Assembly (NCBI GenBank): GCA_963575745.1
Contig: CAUYUJ010014589.1
Coordinates: forward strand, 229,001 to 293,000
Length of the DNA: 64,000 bases
Reading direction: 5' to 3'
Source of the DNA: Prorocentrum cordatum
Taxonomy: Eukaryota > Sar > Dinophyceae > Prorocentrales > Prorocentraceae
Shown: positions 52,805 to 63,428 of the stretch, piece by piece
How positions within the stretch are numbered: the first letter of the stretch is position 1
Layout: every line of letters starts with the position of its first letter
Position numbers and translations under genes: made by a program
The notes under the pieces: model-generated
Database searches by the model: none
What the model was told of the DNA's origin: nothing
The model's input: only the letters and a program-made list of their open reading frames with translations

Positions 52805-55800
52805 CAGAGCCCCCAGAGGCCAGGGCATTTTGGCGAGACGAAGGTCGCCAACACGTTCTTCGAACTGCCCGACGACCCATTGATAACGCATCATTCGCTG
52901 CAGGCGCATAAGATGGATGCATTCGACGAGGAGGCTTTTGCCCAAATCGATCACTCTTTGATGGATGCCGGCACGATTTCTTGGATCTGGGGCCTGAGGT
53001 CGGACAGGACCATTCCGTTGGTGACCAGGCACTTCTTTTTGCAGCCGCGATTGGGTCCGTCTCTACTGTTGATGCTAGTACACAGTCACCACTGCGCAGC
53101 GGTGCAAAGGTAATTGTGACCGAAACGTGGTTTTTGTCGGGCAGTGGGAACAGTGGTGCTTCATCTGACAGTGTATCAGCACGGCGAGAACGTAATCCTT
53201 CACGCTTCGCGTATCCCCACCAGCCCCGCCGGCCTGGTGATGTCACTTCCCACCAGCCCGGCCCACCCCCCCGCGCAATGCGCGGTCCTCCGTGCGGCGT
53301 CCACGACGCTACCCCTGGCCAGGCTCCCTGGTGCAGTCGCCCCCTGGGGCCTGGTCCATACTCGCCTCGCTGCCGGGGCTGGCGTCGACTTCGGGGTTTA
53401 CGTGATGTGTCGCGGGTGGTGCAGCCTTCCAGCAGACACCGTGTTTCCCCGGCGCCCTGTCCCCGCCTACTTGGCATGTTCCGCGCCGCAGCCGCGGCTC
53501 TGGCCCTTGGCGCCCCGCGGCGACATGGTCAGTCTGTACTTGGTCACTCCTGGCCACGGTACCTGAGCTCGAATGCGTGGTTTCCAGCTCTCCGTTCCTG
53601 GTGGCGCGCCGCTTTCTAGGTTGCCCGGCAGTGGAAGCGCCCTCGCCAGTGTGCTGCGTGGTCGCAGGGCTGCAGGAACCAAAGGGCACTGCAGCCGAGG
53701 TCTCCCTCAAGGAGCTCCAACTTCGCACGACGCGCCGCTGCCGCCCCACCTGCGCAGGCGCCGCGCTGCCACCGCAAAGGCTTTCAGACGGCAGGTTCGG
53801 TGCGGAGGCGCACCGTGGCAAATGCTACTCGGCCAAGTGCGACTTTTGCCCCGCGCACACCCCAGGGCTCGAATGGTCGGCAGGCACGCCCGCCCTGGGG
53901 CGCTTCATTTGGCGCCCTGAAGAAGGCGCACAGTGCTGCGACCACATAGGCCTCCCAGCATGGGAAGCAATGCTAACGCTGTGGACCAAAAGGCAATGGG
54001 ACGCCAGCTGGGCCTGCAGGAGACGCTCGGTGCACATTTGGGACGTCGCACCCAGCGTTCCCAACAAGGTGCTGGACGCATGCTCCAACGAGATCTACCC
54101 CCCAGCCCTGTCCCCATGGTGACTAGCGAAGGCGCTGAGGAGTGGGACATCTACGACATGTGTGCACACCTGTCTCCTGTCAGCACATCCGCAAAAGGAC
54201 GCTCCTCCGCAGGCAATCCCCCCCGGGCTCGGGGCGCGGTCGGTGAGGATCCCCAGTGGCAATGCCACGCTCGGGCGCACTCTGCCTGCGCTCCCTCCTC
54301 CCAACGCCCCCCAGCTGCCCACGCACGCGACCCTCCGCCTGGAAGGAGAGCAGTCGTACAGGCCAGTACGCAAACTCGTGAAGTTCCTGCTGGAATGGAA
54401 CCGCGAGGCGCACATTCGTTGGTCGACTTTCGGTGGGGAAATGGTTGGAGACAAAGTGGGTGAAGACAGCGAGGTATCGGACTGGCCGCGCAGCCAGCTG
54501 CTGCGCTTCCTCCACTCCATCTACGGTGCGCAGCTGGTTGGAAGTAAAGAAAAGTTCGAGGGGGACTGGCGCTCCTTCTCGGCCGCGCTCGACTGCCAAA
54601 GAGGGCGAGGCCCCCGGCGGCAGCCGTTGGAAACGCTGCACCGCTCCTTATCCTTCAGGAGGGACGATCTCGCAGGGGGAACGCTGGAATTCCTCGCTGG
54701 CGAGCCTGGCGCCCAGAGCAGCAACGACGCCTGAGACCGCTCCCCAGCCGCTGCCTGGCACAAGCGCCCTCCAGCCTCGGGCGGCCACGCCCCCGGTGAT
54801 GACCTCAGCCAGCAGCCCCCAGGAGCCGCGGAAGCGACCGAGGAGATAAAGGAGGAACCATCCTCTGATAGGGGCTCCCACGGTAACGGCGACAATGCGT
54901 TCGGGGTAGACTGGGGGGGGGACAATCCAGAGAGGGCCGTCTCCATGGTCGACAGCCCCCCGCAGCAGGACGGGGAAACCGAAATCAACGGCCCCAGCGG
55001 CAGAGACGGCCCCCACAAGCGGACAGTGCTGTGGACAGTCCCCCCCGACAAGGAGGAAGCGGCCACTTGGGCGCCTTGCGCGACGGCCCGCTTCCGAGAG
55101 GACATGGAAGAAATCCGCGACAAAAGGGCTGACAAAGGGAAACTAGGAGGGAAAGGGGGCAGGCCAGACTGCAGTCAGGAGACTATCCGGGAACTCGCAG
55201 CCGCAGCGCACGAGGCCCGCCAGGCGCCCAGCCCCCGGCAGGGCAGCAGCCCAGAGAGACGGCCGCGCCCACAGGCTGAGCCACTCCCATCTCCACGCCA
55301 AGACGACCCCCTAGGAGGGCCCTCCTGTACATGAGGTCCATCGACGAGGCCGACATCCAGAGGGACGAGCCAGCCCGAGAGAAAGTCACCAGACTACAGT
55401 AGGCACTCGGAGGCGCATTCAACGGGGCGTGGACAGGATGGGTTCGCAGGGCAGGCAGCCTGCAGGGTCTGCCGCGGGTCGACATCCACTCGGGCCCCAG
55501 GAGGAACACAAGGGAGCTGCGCGAAGAATTCCTGCGGGCGTGGGAAGCCGCGGGCTACGACGCTTATAAGTTGGTGAGGCACCACCATCTCCGTGTGGAA
55601 TGGCGAAAGGCCACAGAGAAGTATCGTAGCCTACTAGATCGCGGCACAAGGGCCAGCGCACCCAAGGGACAAGACAGCAAGGGCCACCCATGCCCTTGGT
55701 CCGACAGAAGGACAGCACCCGCCCCCCCTGCCCCACCCTACAGGGCAAGCCACAACGAGCAGACCCAACCCTCCAGCACATACAGCGGGGCATCGCAGCA

Positions 55801-55940
55801 GCGCCCATGGAGCAGGCCCAGAGCCGGCACAGCCGCCCCGCCAGCGTACACCGACTACAGGGAGACCACCTGGTCGGGAGCATCCAGCTCCCCCGACCAT
55901 CCCAATCGTCTGAACGCAAGAGATTCTCTTAAAACTAATT
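52805..55940 (+). pseudogene. Broken unidentified coding region
   Basis: Coding-like pieces follow each other in changing plus frames: VANTFFELPDDPLITHHSLQ (about 52848), HRGKCYSAKCDFCPAHTPGL (about 53812) then CCDHIGLPAWEAMLTLW, YRPVRKLVKFLLEWNREAHI (about 54358) then LLRFLHSIYGAQLVGSKEKF, ATARFREDMEEIRDKRADKG (about 55080) and LREEFLRAWEAAGYDAYKLV (55517). The Cys group (CYSAKCDFC, later CC) could bind metal. The chain is consistent in strand and order, as expected for one decayed gene of about 3 kb or a retroelement ORF1, but no known family is visible. Confidence 0.4.
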
Positions 55941-57180
55941 TATAAACAAAGGATAGGAGATGAATGTAGGAGACATCGTTAAGATTTGACTCTTGTTCTC
56001 TTAAATACAGGAGATATGGTCTATATATAAACGATGTGTTGCCTAGTCTCCTGTCCAATCTCTTAAGCATTGGTGGTATCACTTGTTTTGAAAATAAGAG
56101 ACGGAAGCCTTAAATTCGAAACCTCAACCCCAACCCCGAAACCCGAACCCCTAACCCTTAGAAGTTGGCGCACGCAACGAAGGACAAATGAATGACTGAA
56201 CAACTGAACGAACGCGTGAATCCATGAGTGTACATACCCACGCTACACTATATGTACGTGAACATGTATATGTACATGTACATGTACGTGCACGTGTAGT
56301 AATAGTCACAAATCACACCCACAAAAACATACCCATGAAGAGAAGCAAGATACATACTAAAAACACACACAACACATAATAACACACACACGCGGACAAC
56401 ATACCACCCCAACCCCACACGCACACACAACGCACCACCCGCGGCAAGCAAACATAAAACAAAACAGCAACGCCTGCATAACAAAAAACTATACACCGAC
56501 AAGAGGCACACCCACAAACATAGACACACACACAAGGAACGCCCGCCACACAACAAGCACAAACACATACAACAATCACACTCACACAAATCACATCCAC
56601 CAGTAACATAACAAATAAGCCCACCAAACAAACTAAAAAATGGGAATGCCCCTTTGACTTATGCCAGCGACGCAGACCATAAACAAACTATACATTGCAA
56701 GTTATCGTGTGGGCCACGCGCACAAAGCACAACAAGTCACGCCCAGAGAACATCACACCAAACAAAAGAACACACCCACAAACACCACACCATCAACAAT
56801 CACACCGACAAAAAAACACACCAACAAACACACACCTACAATGATTTTACTTTACACAAAAATAAACCACGAAACAACATACCCACAAACACCACGCCCA
56901 TAAAAAAACACACACACACACACACAGAAAACAAATAAAAACAAAAGGGGGGCTCACCGCCCATGCTGAACAAACGGGCACAAACAAACACGTGCAACCA
57001 ACAAACACACAAACTGGACGCCCGCAAGAAGCACACCCACACAAACCATACCCCCTCAAGGCACACCCGTCACACCAAAACACACACACACACACAAAAG
57101 TGCCAAAACAAGAACACACCCACAAAACCACACCCAAATCAAACCCACTAAAAACACATTCGTTAGTTCATTCAAAGTAA
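55941..57180. other. AT-rich, CA-type low-complexity island
   Basis: Composition changes abruptly from GC-rich to A/C-rich (ACACACACAA, CAAACACACC). Short CTCTTAA repeats lie at 55925-56065. No gene; open frames encode Thr/His/Lys runs. Confidence 0.8.
56122..56160 (-). repeat. Degenerate telomere-like repeat
   Basis: On the minus strand the sequence reads TAAGGGTTAGGGGTTCGGGT, then TTCGGGG and TTGGGG units. These are variants of the TTTAGGG repeat used by dinoflagellates and plants. Confidence 0.5.
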
Positions 57181-57251
57181 CTAAAATACCTGGCGTCCCA
57201 GAGATGGGTCGGCGGATTCATGTCTCTCTCGCTCGCCCTCACACTCTCTCG

Positions 57252-57465
57252 GTAGCTGGGTGGCGGCCGTCACGCCTGGTCGCGCCTCGCGCGCTTTTGT
57301 CTCGATCGTTAGCTGGGTGGCGGCCGTCACGCCTCGCAACGCCTTTCGATCGTTAGCTGGGTGGCGGCCGTCACGCCTCGCCGCGCCTCTCGATCGTTAG
57401 CTGGGTGGCGGCCGTCACGCCTCGCCGCGCCTCGCTCGCTTTCGCATTGATCGTTAGCTGTGCTT
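57252..57465 (+). repeat. 43-58 bp tandem repeat, four copies
   Basis: TAGCTGGGTGGCGGCCGTCA then CGCCTCGCCGCGCCTC and GATCGT, starting near 57252, 57310, 57353 and 57398. Confidence 0.95.
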
Positions 57466-57709
57466 CAACAAACAACGCCAACCTAACAACCCCTCAACAA
57501 AACAAAACAAGGTGTTTGCAATTCGCGGCAAGTTTGAGGTTGGGATGACGCGTGTCCAATACAAATCCCACCCCAACTCTTTAGGGCTACGTTGGTATAA
57601 CGAGTTTGTTCTTCTCTCTTCCCCCTCCTTCCCCTGCTCGGGGGATGGGTTTACCCCTCCCCCTACCCCCTCCCCTGGACCTGGAGGGGTGGGAGGGACG
57701 GATGCGCCG

Positions 57710-58440
57710 CAGCGTCCAAAATGGCCCAGGATGGCTCCAAGAGGCCAAGTCGCAAGATGGCCTCCAAGATGGCCCAAGGTACTCCAAGATGGGTCAAGAT
57801 AACCTCCGACATACCTCCAAGAGGCCCCAAGACAGCCCCAAGACGGATCTAAGTGCCCTTCGAGCCCCCCACGGCGCCCTCCAACACGCCCAAACCCTTC
57901 AAAAAACCTAAGGACAATCAATGGTTTTGGCATTCTCGCCGTTTCGCGTACGATGGGCCTCTGGGACCTCAAGATGACCCCAAGATGGCCCAAGAGAGCC
58001 CCGAGAGGGGCCCAAGAAGGCCCAAGAAGGCCCCAAGATCGCCCAAGATGCGCCCAAGAGCGCCCCAAGACGCCATTTGTGAGCCTCCGAGGGGGCGGTG
58101 CTCATTGAGGGGCCTCCTCTGTTTGAGCCATGGGGCCCAAGATGGCCCCACGAGGCCTCCCAGCCTCTTCCAAAGACCCTCCACCCCGCCCTTGTTGGCC
58201 CAAGATGGCTCCAAGAGAGCCCCAGATAGCCCAAGATGGCCTTCAACATGGCCTAATATAGCCAAGCATGGCTCAAGATAGCCTCCGACAGCCCTCCAAG
58301 ATGCCTCAAGGCAGCCTCAAGATGGCCCAAGATAGCCAAGCATGGCTCAAGATAGCCTCCGACAGCCTCTAGCCGAGCATGGCTCAAAATGGCCCCCAAG
58401 AGGCCTCAAGAGGCCCCCAAGAGGCCCCATTATGGATGGG
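57710..58440 (+). repeat. CCAAGATGGCCC degenerate repeat
   Basis: Units CAAGATGGCCCCAAGA and CAAGAGGCCC repeat with variable spacing up to the start of the gene cluster; AGCATGGCTCAAGATAGCC occurs twice (58263 and 58339). Confidence 0.85.
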
Positions 58441-58510
58441 CTGGTGGGGATACGCGAAGCGTCAAGAATTTCAGGGCTAATAGTTGCAAGATCCCCGTGC
58501 CATATCGTTA

Positions 58511-58531
58511 TGATAGCCGTTTGGGCTGTCA
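58511..58531 (+). other. Spliced-leader relic upstream of the 58558 gene
   Basis: ATAGCCGTTTGGGCT then GTCAG aligns with GTAGCCATTTTGGCT then CAAG: 12 of the 14 bases from TAGCC through GGCT match, and one base is inserted before the end. Located 27 bases before the preferred ATG. Confidence 0.45.
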
Positions 58532-58557
58532 GATTTTTGAGGCAGCACAGCTGCCAC

Positions 58558-59740
58558 ATGAAGGAACGCAGATTCACTGGCGTAGATCTCAGCAGCGATG
58601 TTGCCCAGCGTCTACTGAAAGACCACGTTTCGGTGGATGCGATGCAAAACCCTTGCAATTTGTGGAAGTACGGAACGCCAGGCACTGAGAGCACGTTATG
58701 GAAAAAAGGGCCAAAGTGGGATGATTTGCACAGGTCCAGGTCATTTCTCGAAGAGTTGCTCGAGGAAACGAAGGGGCGTACCTTACTGCAGGCAGCTTGG
58801 CATCAGCAGATCCACGCGTTCTTCATGGACCCAACGTTGGGCCAGCACAAGTTCAAAGCAGAGGACATCACGAAAGCGAGCTACAGGAGCCGAGCGATGC
58901 TTGCGCATCTTCGCGACGCAGCTGTCTCGTCCAAACACCCACCAGCCAGATTCAGCAAACTCCAAGGCCTCATCGACATGACGTTTGTGCCACCACGGAA
59001 GATATCAATGACATCGGCCGCCATAGAGGAGCCCCAGAAGGCGCTTCCCAAGATGGCGGAGTCCAAGGAGAAGCGCACCGTCGACGACTCAGACGACGAC
59101 GTCACGCTGTGCCCCCCCCACGTGCGCCAAGAGCAACAAGGACCTGATCATGGTGAAGAGCGACTCCGAGGACGAGTACGTCTTCAACATCTTCAAGACA
59201 GGATGCGCGCCGATTGCACCTACGATCGCAGACGCCGAGGCCAAGACGTTGACTGGTGGAGATGATGAGTTGAACAGTCTTGTATGCGAAGCTTCGAAAG
59301 AGACCGCCATAGACCCTCGAGTCGGCAACAAGAACTTCGGCTGGGGGCAGTTCGCCTACAAAGAGAAGATTGACGCAGATACGCCATGCTGCCCGAAAAA
59401 GAGAATCACAGGAAAGAGAGCTGCAGGACCACCGCCGCCTTCTTGCGGGGGATCCACGGCCAAGATGACCAAGGCTGAGGTACCCCACGTGGCCAAGGCC
59501 AAGGTGGCCAAGGCCAAGGTGGCCAAGGCCAAGGTGGCCAAGGCCAAGGTGGCCAAGGCCAAGGTGGCCAAGGCCGAGGTTGACACCGTCATGAAGCCAG
59601 GGTTGAAGAGCTCAGCGAAGAAGCTCCTGCACTCGAAAGTATACCATCAGGAGAGGAGGCAGCTCGAGAAAACAATGTGTAAAGCCGTCGCCAAGAAGGT
59701 GGCAGCCGTGAGGGCCCGAGCGGCCGTTGCACATCTTTAG
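58558..59740 (+). pseudogene. Retroposed-type gene 1: Lys/Ala-repeat protein, frameshifted
   Basis: ATG 58558 lies just past the spliced-leader relic; the frame reads MKERRFTGVDLSSDVAQRLL to about 59110. A run of eight C (59112-59119) then shifts the frame; the coding-like continuation (TCAKSNKDLIMVKSDSEDEY) is one frame over and ends at TAG 59738-59740, about 393 codons in all. Middle part: RSFLEELLEETKGRTLLQAA and SYRSRAMLAHLRDAAVSSKH. C-terminal part: six 15 bp repeats coding VAKAK (59488-59580), then a basic tail (CKAVAKKVAAVRARAAV). Acidic DSDDD and SDSEDE patches flank the break. Intronless over 1.2 kb. Family unknown; a nuclear or nucleic-acid-binding role is guessed only from the basic repeats. 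One extra C in the run would explain the shift. Confidence 0.65.
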
Positions 59741-60293
59741 TTTGTTCATTCGTTGCATGCGCGTACAGCTATTCGCTAGTGATTCTTTGATTGCAATAGC
59801 TGCCAGGGTTTCTAGACGTGCACAGCACATAGGAGAGAACGGCCCCTCCCATCCCCTCCGTCATGCCTTCATGTGTAATTCGTCACGTAATGTTGGCACG
59901 GCTGACTCTGTCACATGGTCATACTCATACTCATACTCCCCCCCCCCCCTCTCCTTCCTCGTCCATCCCTGTCTCCCGCCCTCCCTCTCGCCTTCCCTCT
60001 TCCCTCGGTCCCGCCTTCCCTTCCCCCTCCTTCCCTCCTCCCTCCACCCACCCTCCATCCCCCCTCCCTCCCCCCTCAGTTTCATTTCAAACGCACCATC
60101 TGCAAACGTCAGAAACATGTCGGAAGCTTGAGGGCGCAGCATGTCCAAAGATGAGCAACATCACAATACGAACATGCACATAATGGCCAGAATGCAACAG
60201 CAACGCAGACGCACAAACAATAAAAACAACAATACATTTAACAAGTGAAGAGGAGGTAAACACGCCCACTGAGGCATGGCCACTCCCTACCAG
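59741..60293. other. Intergenic between retroposed-type genes 1 and 2
   Basis: Includes a CTCCCTCC pyrimidine tract (59940-60080). No gene. Confidence 0.6.
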
Positions 60294-60315
60294 TCAGAAG
60301 CCGTTTTGGCCCACG
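60294..60315 (+). other. Spliced-leader relic upstream of the 60379 gene
   Basis: Ungapped alignment to the 22-base leader matches at 17 positions; the core AGCCGTTTTGGC differs from AGCCATTTTGGC at one base. Confidence 0.5.
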
Positions 60316-60378
60316 AGTGTGTTTCAATTGACTCTGTTTATCTTGGCGAGTCCGCCCTCCCGTGAGTTGGACACAACC

Positions 60379-60804
60379 ATGGTAGATGATTCTTCTCAGA
60401 GCTTGGACATCGAGAGCGAGCTGGAGCGCCTGATCGAACGGGACGATACTGATGAGCCTGAGGTGGTACCAGTTCCAGAGAGTCAGACGGATTCGCAGAT
60501 GGTGGACGCAGACACTCAGCAGTTTATCTACGCAGTGGAGCCCGAGAAGGACTACAGCGAGCACATCGCGATCATTGAGAAACTCTAGATGGTTGCCAGC
60601 CACTACGACTCCAAGATTGAGGACAACGACTACACGAGGTCTTTGAAGTCCAGCATCCAGAACATGATTGTGCTGGGCAAGCTTCTGCAGACCTACTACG
60701 AGCATCACGACCCCGAGGACGTTCCTCCGACGAGCTTGAGCGAGTTGAAAAACGAATGGGTTCGGTTGAAGCCCATTGTGAAGAGGATCGCGGATTCGCC
60801 ATGA
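60379..60804 (+). pseudogene. Retroposed-type gene 2: small acidic protein with an in-frame TAG
   Basis: ATG 60379 sits in a good context (ACAACCATGG), 63 bases after the leader relic. The first 69 codons encode an acidic segment (MVDDSSQSLDIESELERLIE, then AVEPEKDYSEHIAIIEKL) and end at TAG 60586-60588. The same frame continues at once with MVASHYDSKIEDNDYTRSLK, then MIVLGKLLQTYYEHHDP and a TGA at 60802-60804. Composition is coding-like on both sides, so I read it as one 142-codon frame with a nonsense codon. The alternatives are two small proteins (the TAG is followed directly by ATG) or readthrough. Helical and charged; no family recognised. Confidence 0.6.
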
Positions 60805-61407
60805 GAGAAAGGGTAGGCACCTAGGGAGCAGTTGCCAGATCCCCCAGGTCTCTTCTCGTCTTATCGCGCAGCTCTCCCAGATCCCCCACTCGCACGTGTG
60901 CTGCGATGGCAGCTGCCTCGCACGATAGAGTTCCAGAACTGTCGGTGGAGGTTTTTGGTGGCGGCTGCGCGCTGCCCTCGCTCGCTTCCCCGTCGCAAAA
61001 AATAGCCAAGTGACAGTGACATACACGAAGCAAACAAACGATCGCGCCAAGAGATGCGCCTTTCGTGAACACGACATGCGCCCTGGGAGCCCTTCTTGGG
61101 GCTCTCTCGAGGCCCTTGAGCTATTCCCTAACGCACGGCACCTAAACATCCCTAGAGCACGGCTCCTAAAACATCCTTAAAGCACGGCCCCTAAAACATC
61201 CCTAAAGCACGGCCCCTGAAACATCCCTAAAGCACGGCGCCTAAAACATCTCTACAGTACGGCCCCTAAAACATCCCTAAGGCACGGCCCCTAAACATCC
61301 CTAAAGCACGGGGTGTCTGACGCAAGTCCTGGGCAGAAGAGTCAATCCAAGCTCAGACAAGGCAGTTAAGCAGAACAAAGACACGAAACAAAAAAAAGTC
61401 AGAGATG
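60805..61407. repeat. Intergenic with a 25 bp tandem repeat
   Basis: At 61132-61311 the unit CTAAAGCACGGCCCCTAAAA then CATCC repeats about seven times. Between 60805 and 61130 nothing is seen on the plus strand. Confidence 0.85.
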
Positions 61408-61580
61408 TCAGAGAAGTCAAACAAAAATCAGAAAAGTCAGAAAAAAAGTCAGAAAAAAGTCAGAAAAGTCAGAAAACTATGAAACTATATATATATATAT
61501 CGTTTTATAGATGTCTGACTTTTCTGACTTTTCTGACTTTTTTCTGACTTTTCTGACTTTTGTCTGACTTCTCTGATTTC
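61408..61580. repeat. Inverted repeat of GTCAGAAAA units with (TA)n loop
   Basis: Left arm 61408-61475 (GTCAGAAAAGTCAGAAAA) and right arm 61514-61580 (CTGACTTTTCTGACTTTT) are near-complementary over about 65 bases. The ~38 base spacer contains ATATATATATATAT. Lies 30 bases before the spliced-leader relic of gene 3. Confidence 0.85.
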
Positions 61581-61611
61581 CTGTCTGGCACGTCCGGTAC
61601 TGGACGTCTTG

Positions 61612-61634
61612 TCTGTAGCCATTGTTGGTCCAAG
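61612..61634 (+). other. Spliced-leader relic upstream of the 61681 gene
   Basis: TCTGTAGCCATTGTTGG then TCCAAG matches the leader at 19 of 22 positions with one inserted base; GTAGCCATT is exact. It ends 46 bases before the ATG. Confidence 0.6.
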
Positions 61635-61680
61635 CGTTCTGTGGGCAGGACGCGATCGGCGCTGCGCGGTGCTGCGTGAC

Positions 61681-62748
61681 ATGGCGCCAAAGGCCAAGCC
61701 CAAGGCGAAGCCGAAGGCATCCGCTGCCAAGGCAGCACTGGCCAAGTCGAAGGAGTCCCTCCATTCCTTGGCAGAGACCCTCTCACAAGAGGAGATCACA
61801 GCTGCCGAGAAGGCTTTGAGAGACATCGAGAGCAATCGCGACGAGAAGAGGAGGATGGAGGCCAGCATGACTTACTACGTGAAGCAGTCTGGAGACGTAG
61901 AAGAGGGACAGCGGATTTCTGGAGACTCGCGCCGAAAGTTCATGATCACCTTTTTGGCAATGAAGTCTCGAGAATCTAATGCCAATAAGACCTTCCAGGG
62001 CAATCACGACATCATAAAGACCCACGGTAAGCACGCCAAGAAAGTATGGCAGGGAAAAGAGGAGATGGAAAGGAAATATGGTGCAAAACGTGTGAGGGCG
62101 TGGCTGGACAGCAAGAAGCTCGAAATGCGGCCAGATCCGATCACTGGTTCTACAGAGGAGGACATGGCCGAGTACTCCCTGACGAAGGACTTCGAGATCG
62201 AGGGCCAGGACGACAAGGTGAAGCTCGGCATGCAGACCTCGGGCGAGAACGTGAGCGACGAGGCATGGAAGGAGATGGCTGGCCAATTCGCTGACATGGG
62301 AAGCTGTCTCCTACCTCAAATGGGGATTCAAGCATCTACAGATGAGGCCGCTGGCAGCGACGGCACAGGCATCAAGAAGGAGACGGAGCAGATTGGCAAC
62401 CCGCTGGACTCCCTCGCTATCATGAAGGACACGAAGATCAAGCTGTTCAAGTTGAAGGAGGCAGAGCTGGAGGCTAAGCAGATGAAGACTGATACAGCTG
62501 GGGTTCCATGCGCAGGTGCATTGGAGAAGGATCTCGACGACTTCGCGCCTAAGATCGGCGCGTGTGTGAAGGCAGTGGAAAAGCTCATCTTGGGCGACAG
62601 CGAGGAGGCCTTGGACGTGGAGGAGGTGAAGAAACTCGACACGAAGGTTAGTCAGCTTGAGACGGGCTTTGAGAAAATGCGCGAGTGGGCAATCAAGTTC
62701 GGCTTCCAGTCTGCCAAGCCAGCCCGCAAGAAGACGCAGAAGGAGTAG
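61681..62748 (+). CDS. Retroposed-type gene 3: intact 355 aa protein of unknown function
   Basis: ATG 61681 to TAG 62746-62748, no introns, no breaks. The N-terminus is Lys/Pro/Ala-rich (MAPKAKPKAKPKASAAKAAL), like histone H1-type or other nucleic-acid-binding tails. Then come a helical segment (LSQEEITAAEKALRDIESNR), a basic core (GDSRRKFMITFLAMKSRESN, then GKEEMERKYGAKRVRAWLDS), an acidic middle and a coiled-coil-like end (VKKLDTKVSQLETGFEKMRE) closing in KPARKKTQKE. The upstream leader relic and lack of introns argue for origin by mRNA recycling. The Lys/Ala N-terminus recalls the VAKAK repeats of gene 1, but I see no convincing homology. The best intact gene in the window; whether it is expressed is unknown. 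Confidence 0.8.
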   Translation: MAPKAKPKAKPKASAAKAALAKSKESLHSLAETLSQEEITAAEKALRDIESNRDEKRRMEASMTYYVKQSGDVEEGQRISGDSRRKFMITFLAMKSRESNANKTFQGNHDIIKTHGKHAKKVWQGKEEMERKYGAKRVRAWLDSKKLEMRPDPITGSTEEDMAEYSLTKDFEIEGQDDKVKLGMQTSGENVSDEAWKEMAGQFADMGSCLLPQMGIQASTDEAAGSDGTGIKKETEQIGNPLDSLAIMKDTKIKLFKLKEAELEAKQMKTDTAGVPCAGALEKDLDDFAPKIGACVKAVEKLILGDSEEALDVEEVKKLDTKVSQLETGFEKMREWAIKFGFQSAKPARKKTQKE

Positions 62749-62906
62749 ATGGGCTTCGCGGTTGCCGCTCGACTGACGGTCGGGGGGCTTCGGGTTTACA
62801 GTGTCTGCGCAGACGTCCTCGGGAGGGGCAGTCGCAGAGGGCGCCCATCAGGCCTTTGTGGTGGAAAAACAGGAAAACGCCAAGATATACATCTTGTTAA
62901 AGAGAG

Positions 62907-62965
<59 letters not shown>

Positions 62966-63396
62966 AGAGGGAGAGAGAGAGAGAGAGAGAGATAGAGAGA
63001 GAGAGGAGTACCAAACGATACGAACAAAAACGATTAAACAAACTAAGCAATCAGTAAGGCCATCAACAGTAGTAAAGACAAGGCAACACAGACATACCAC
63101 GCAGAGTGCCTGGGTGTAAACAGCTTGATGCATCTCAGGGAGCTGGGTGTAAACAGCTTAATGCATCGCCGAGCGTTTGGGAGCCAGCAGCTAGATGCTT
63201 CGCCGAGTCTGTTGTCAGCGAGCCCGTGCACCCCCGCTTACAAATATAGACATGCAACGCATTGCAGATTCGAACATAGTTGCTGATGCCCCCCATCCAA
63301 GGAAGACCTGTCAGGAACTAGATCATACATACAGAAGCACGAGGCACATAACACATGGCCAAACCCACATCCACAAAAACGTGACCGATCTCCGAC
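62749..63396. repeat. Intergenic with (GA)n tract and a short direct repeat
   Basis: (GA)n with GGGA interruptions at 62905-63005. GGGTGTAAACAGCTT(G/A)ATGC occurs at 63111 and 63143, with a weaker third copy at about 63180. Confidence 0.85.
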
Positions 63397-63417
63397 CCGT
63401 AGCCATTTTAGTACAAC
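63397..63417 (+). other. Spliced-leader relic upstream of the 63429 gene
   Basis: CCGTAGCCATTTT (13 bases, 63397-63409) is identical to the leader; AGTACAAC follows where GGCTCAAG is expected. 17 of 21 positions match. It ends 11 bases before the ATG. Confidence 0.7.
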
Positions 63418-63428
63418 TTTCTTGCTAA

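Noticed and set aside
57710-58440. CCAAGATGGCC repeat as degenerate reverse-complement spliced leaders
   Set aside because: Similarity is limited to CCAAAATGGC-like 10-mers and the units lack the rest of the leader.
60238-61149. 303-codon minus-strand frame opposite gene 2
   Set aside because: Shadow of gene 2 plus intergenic repeat; no start context or motif.
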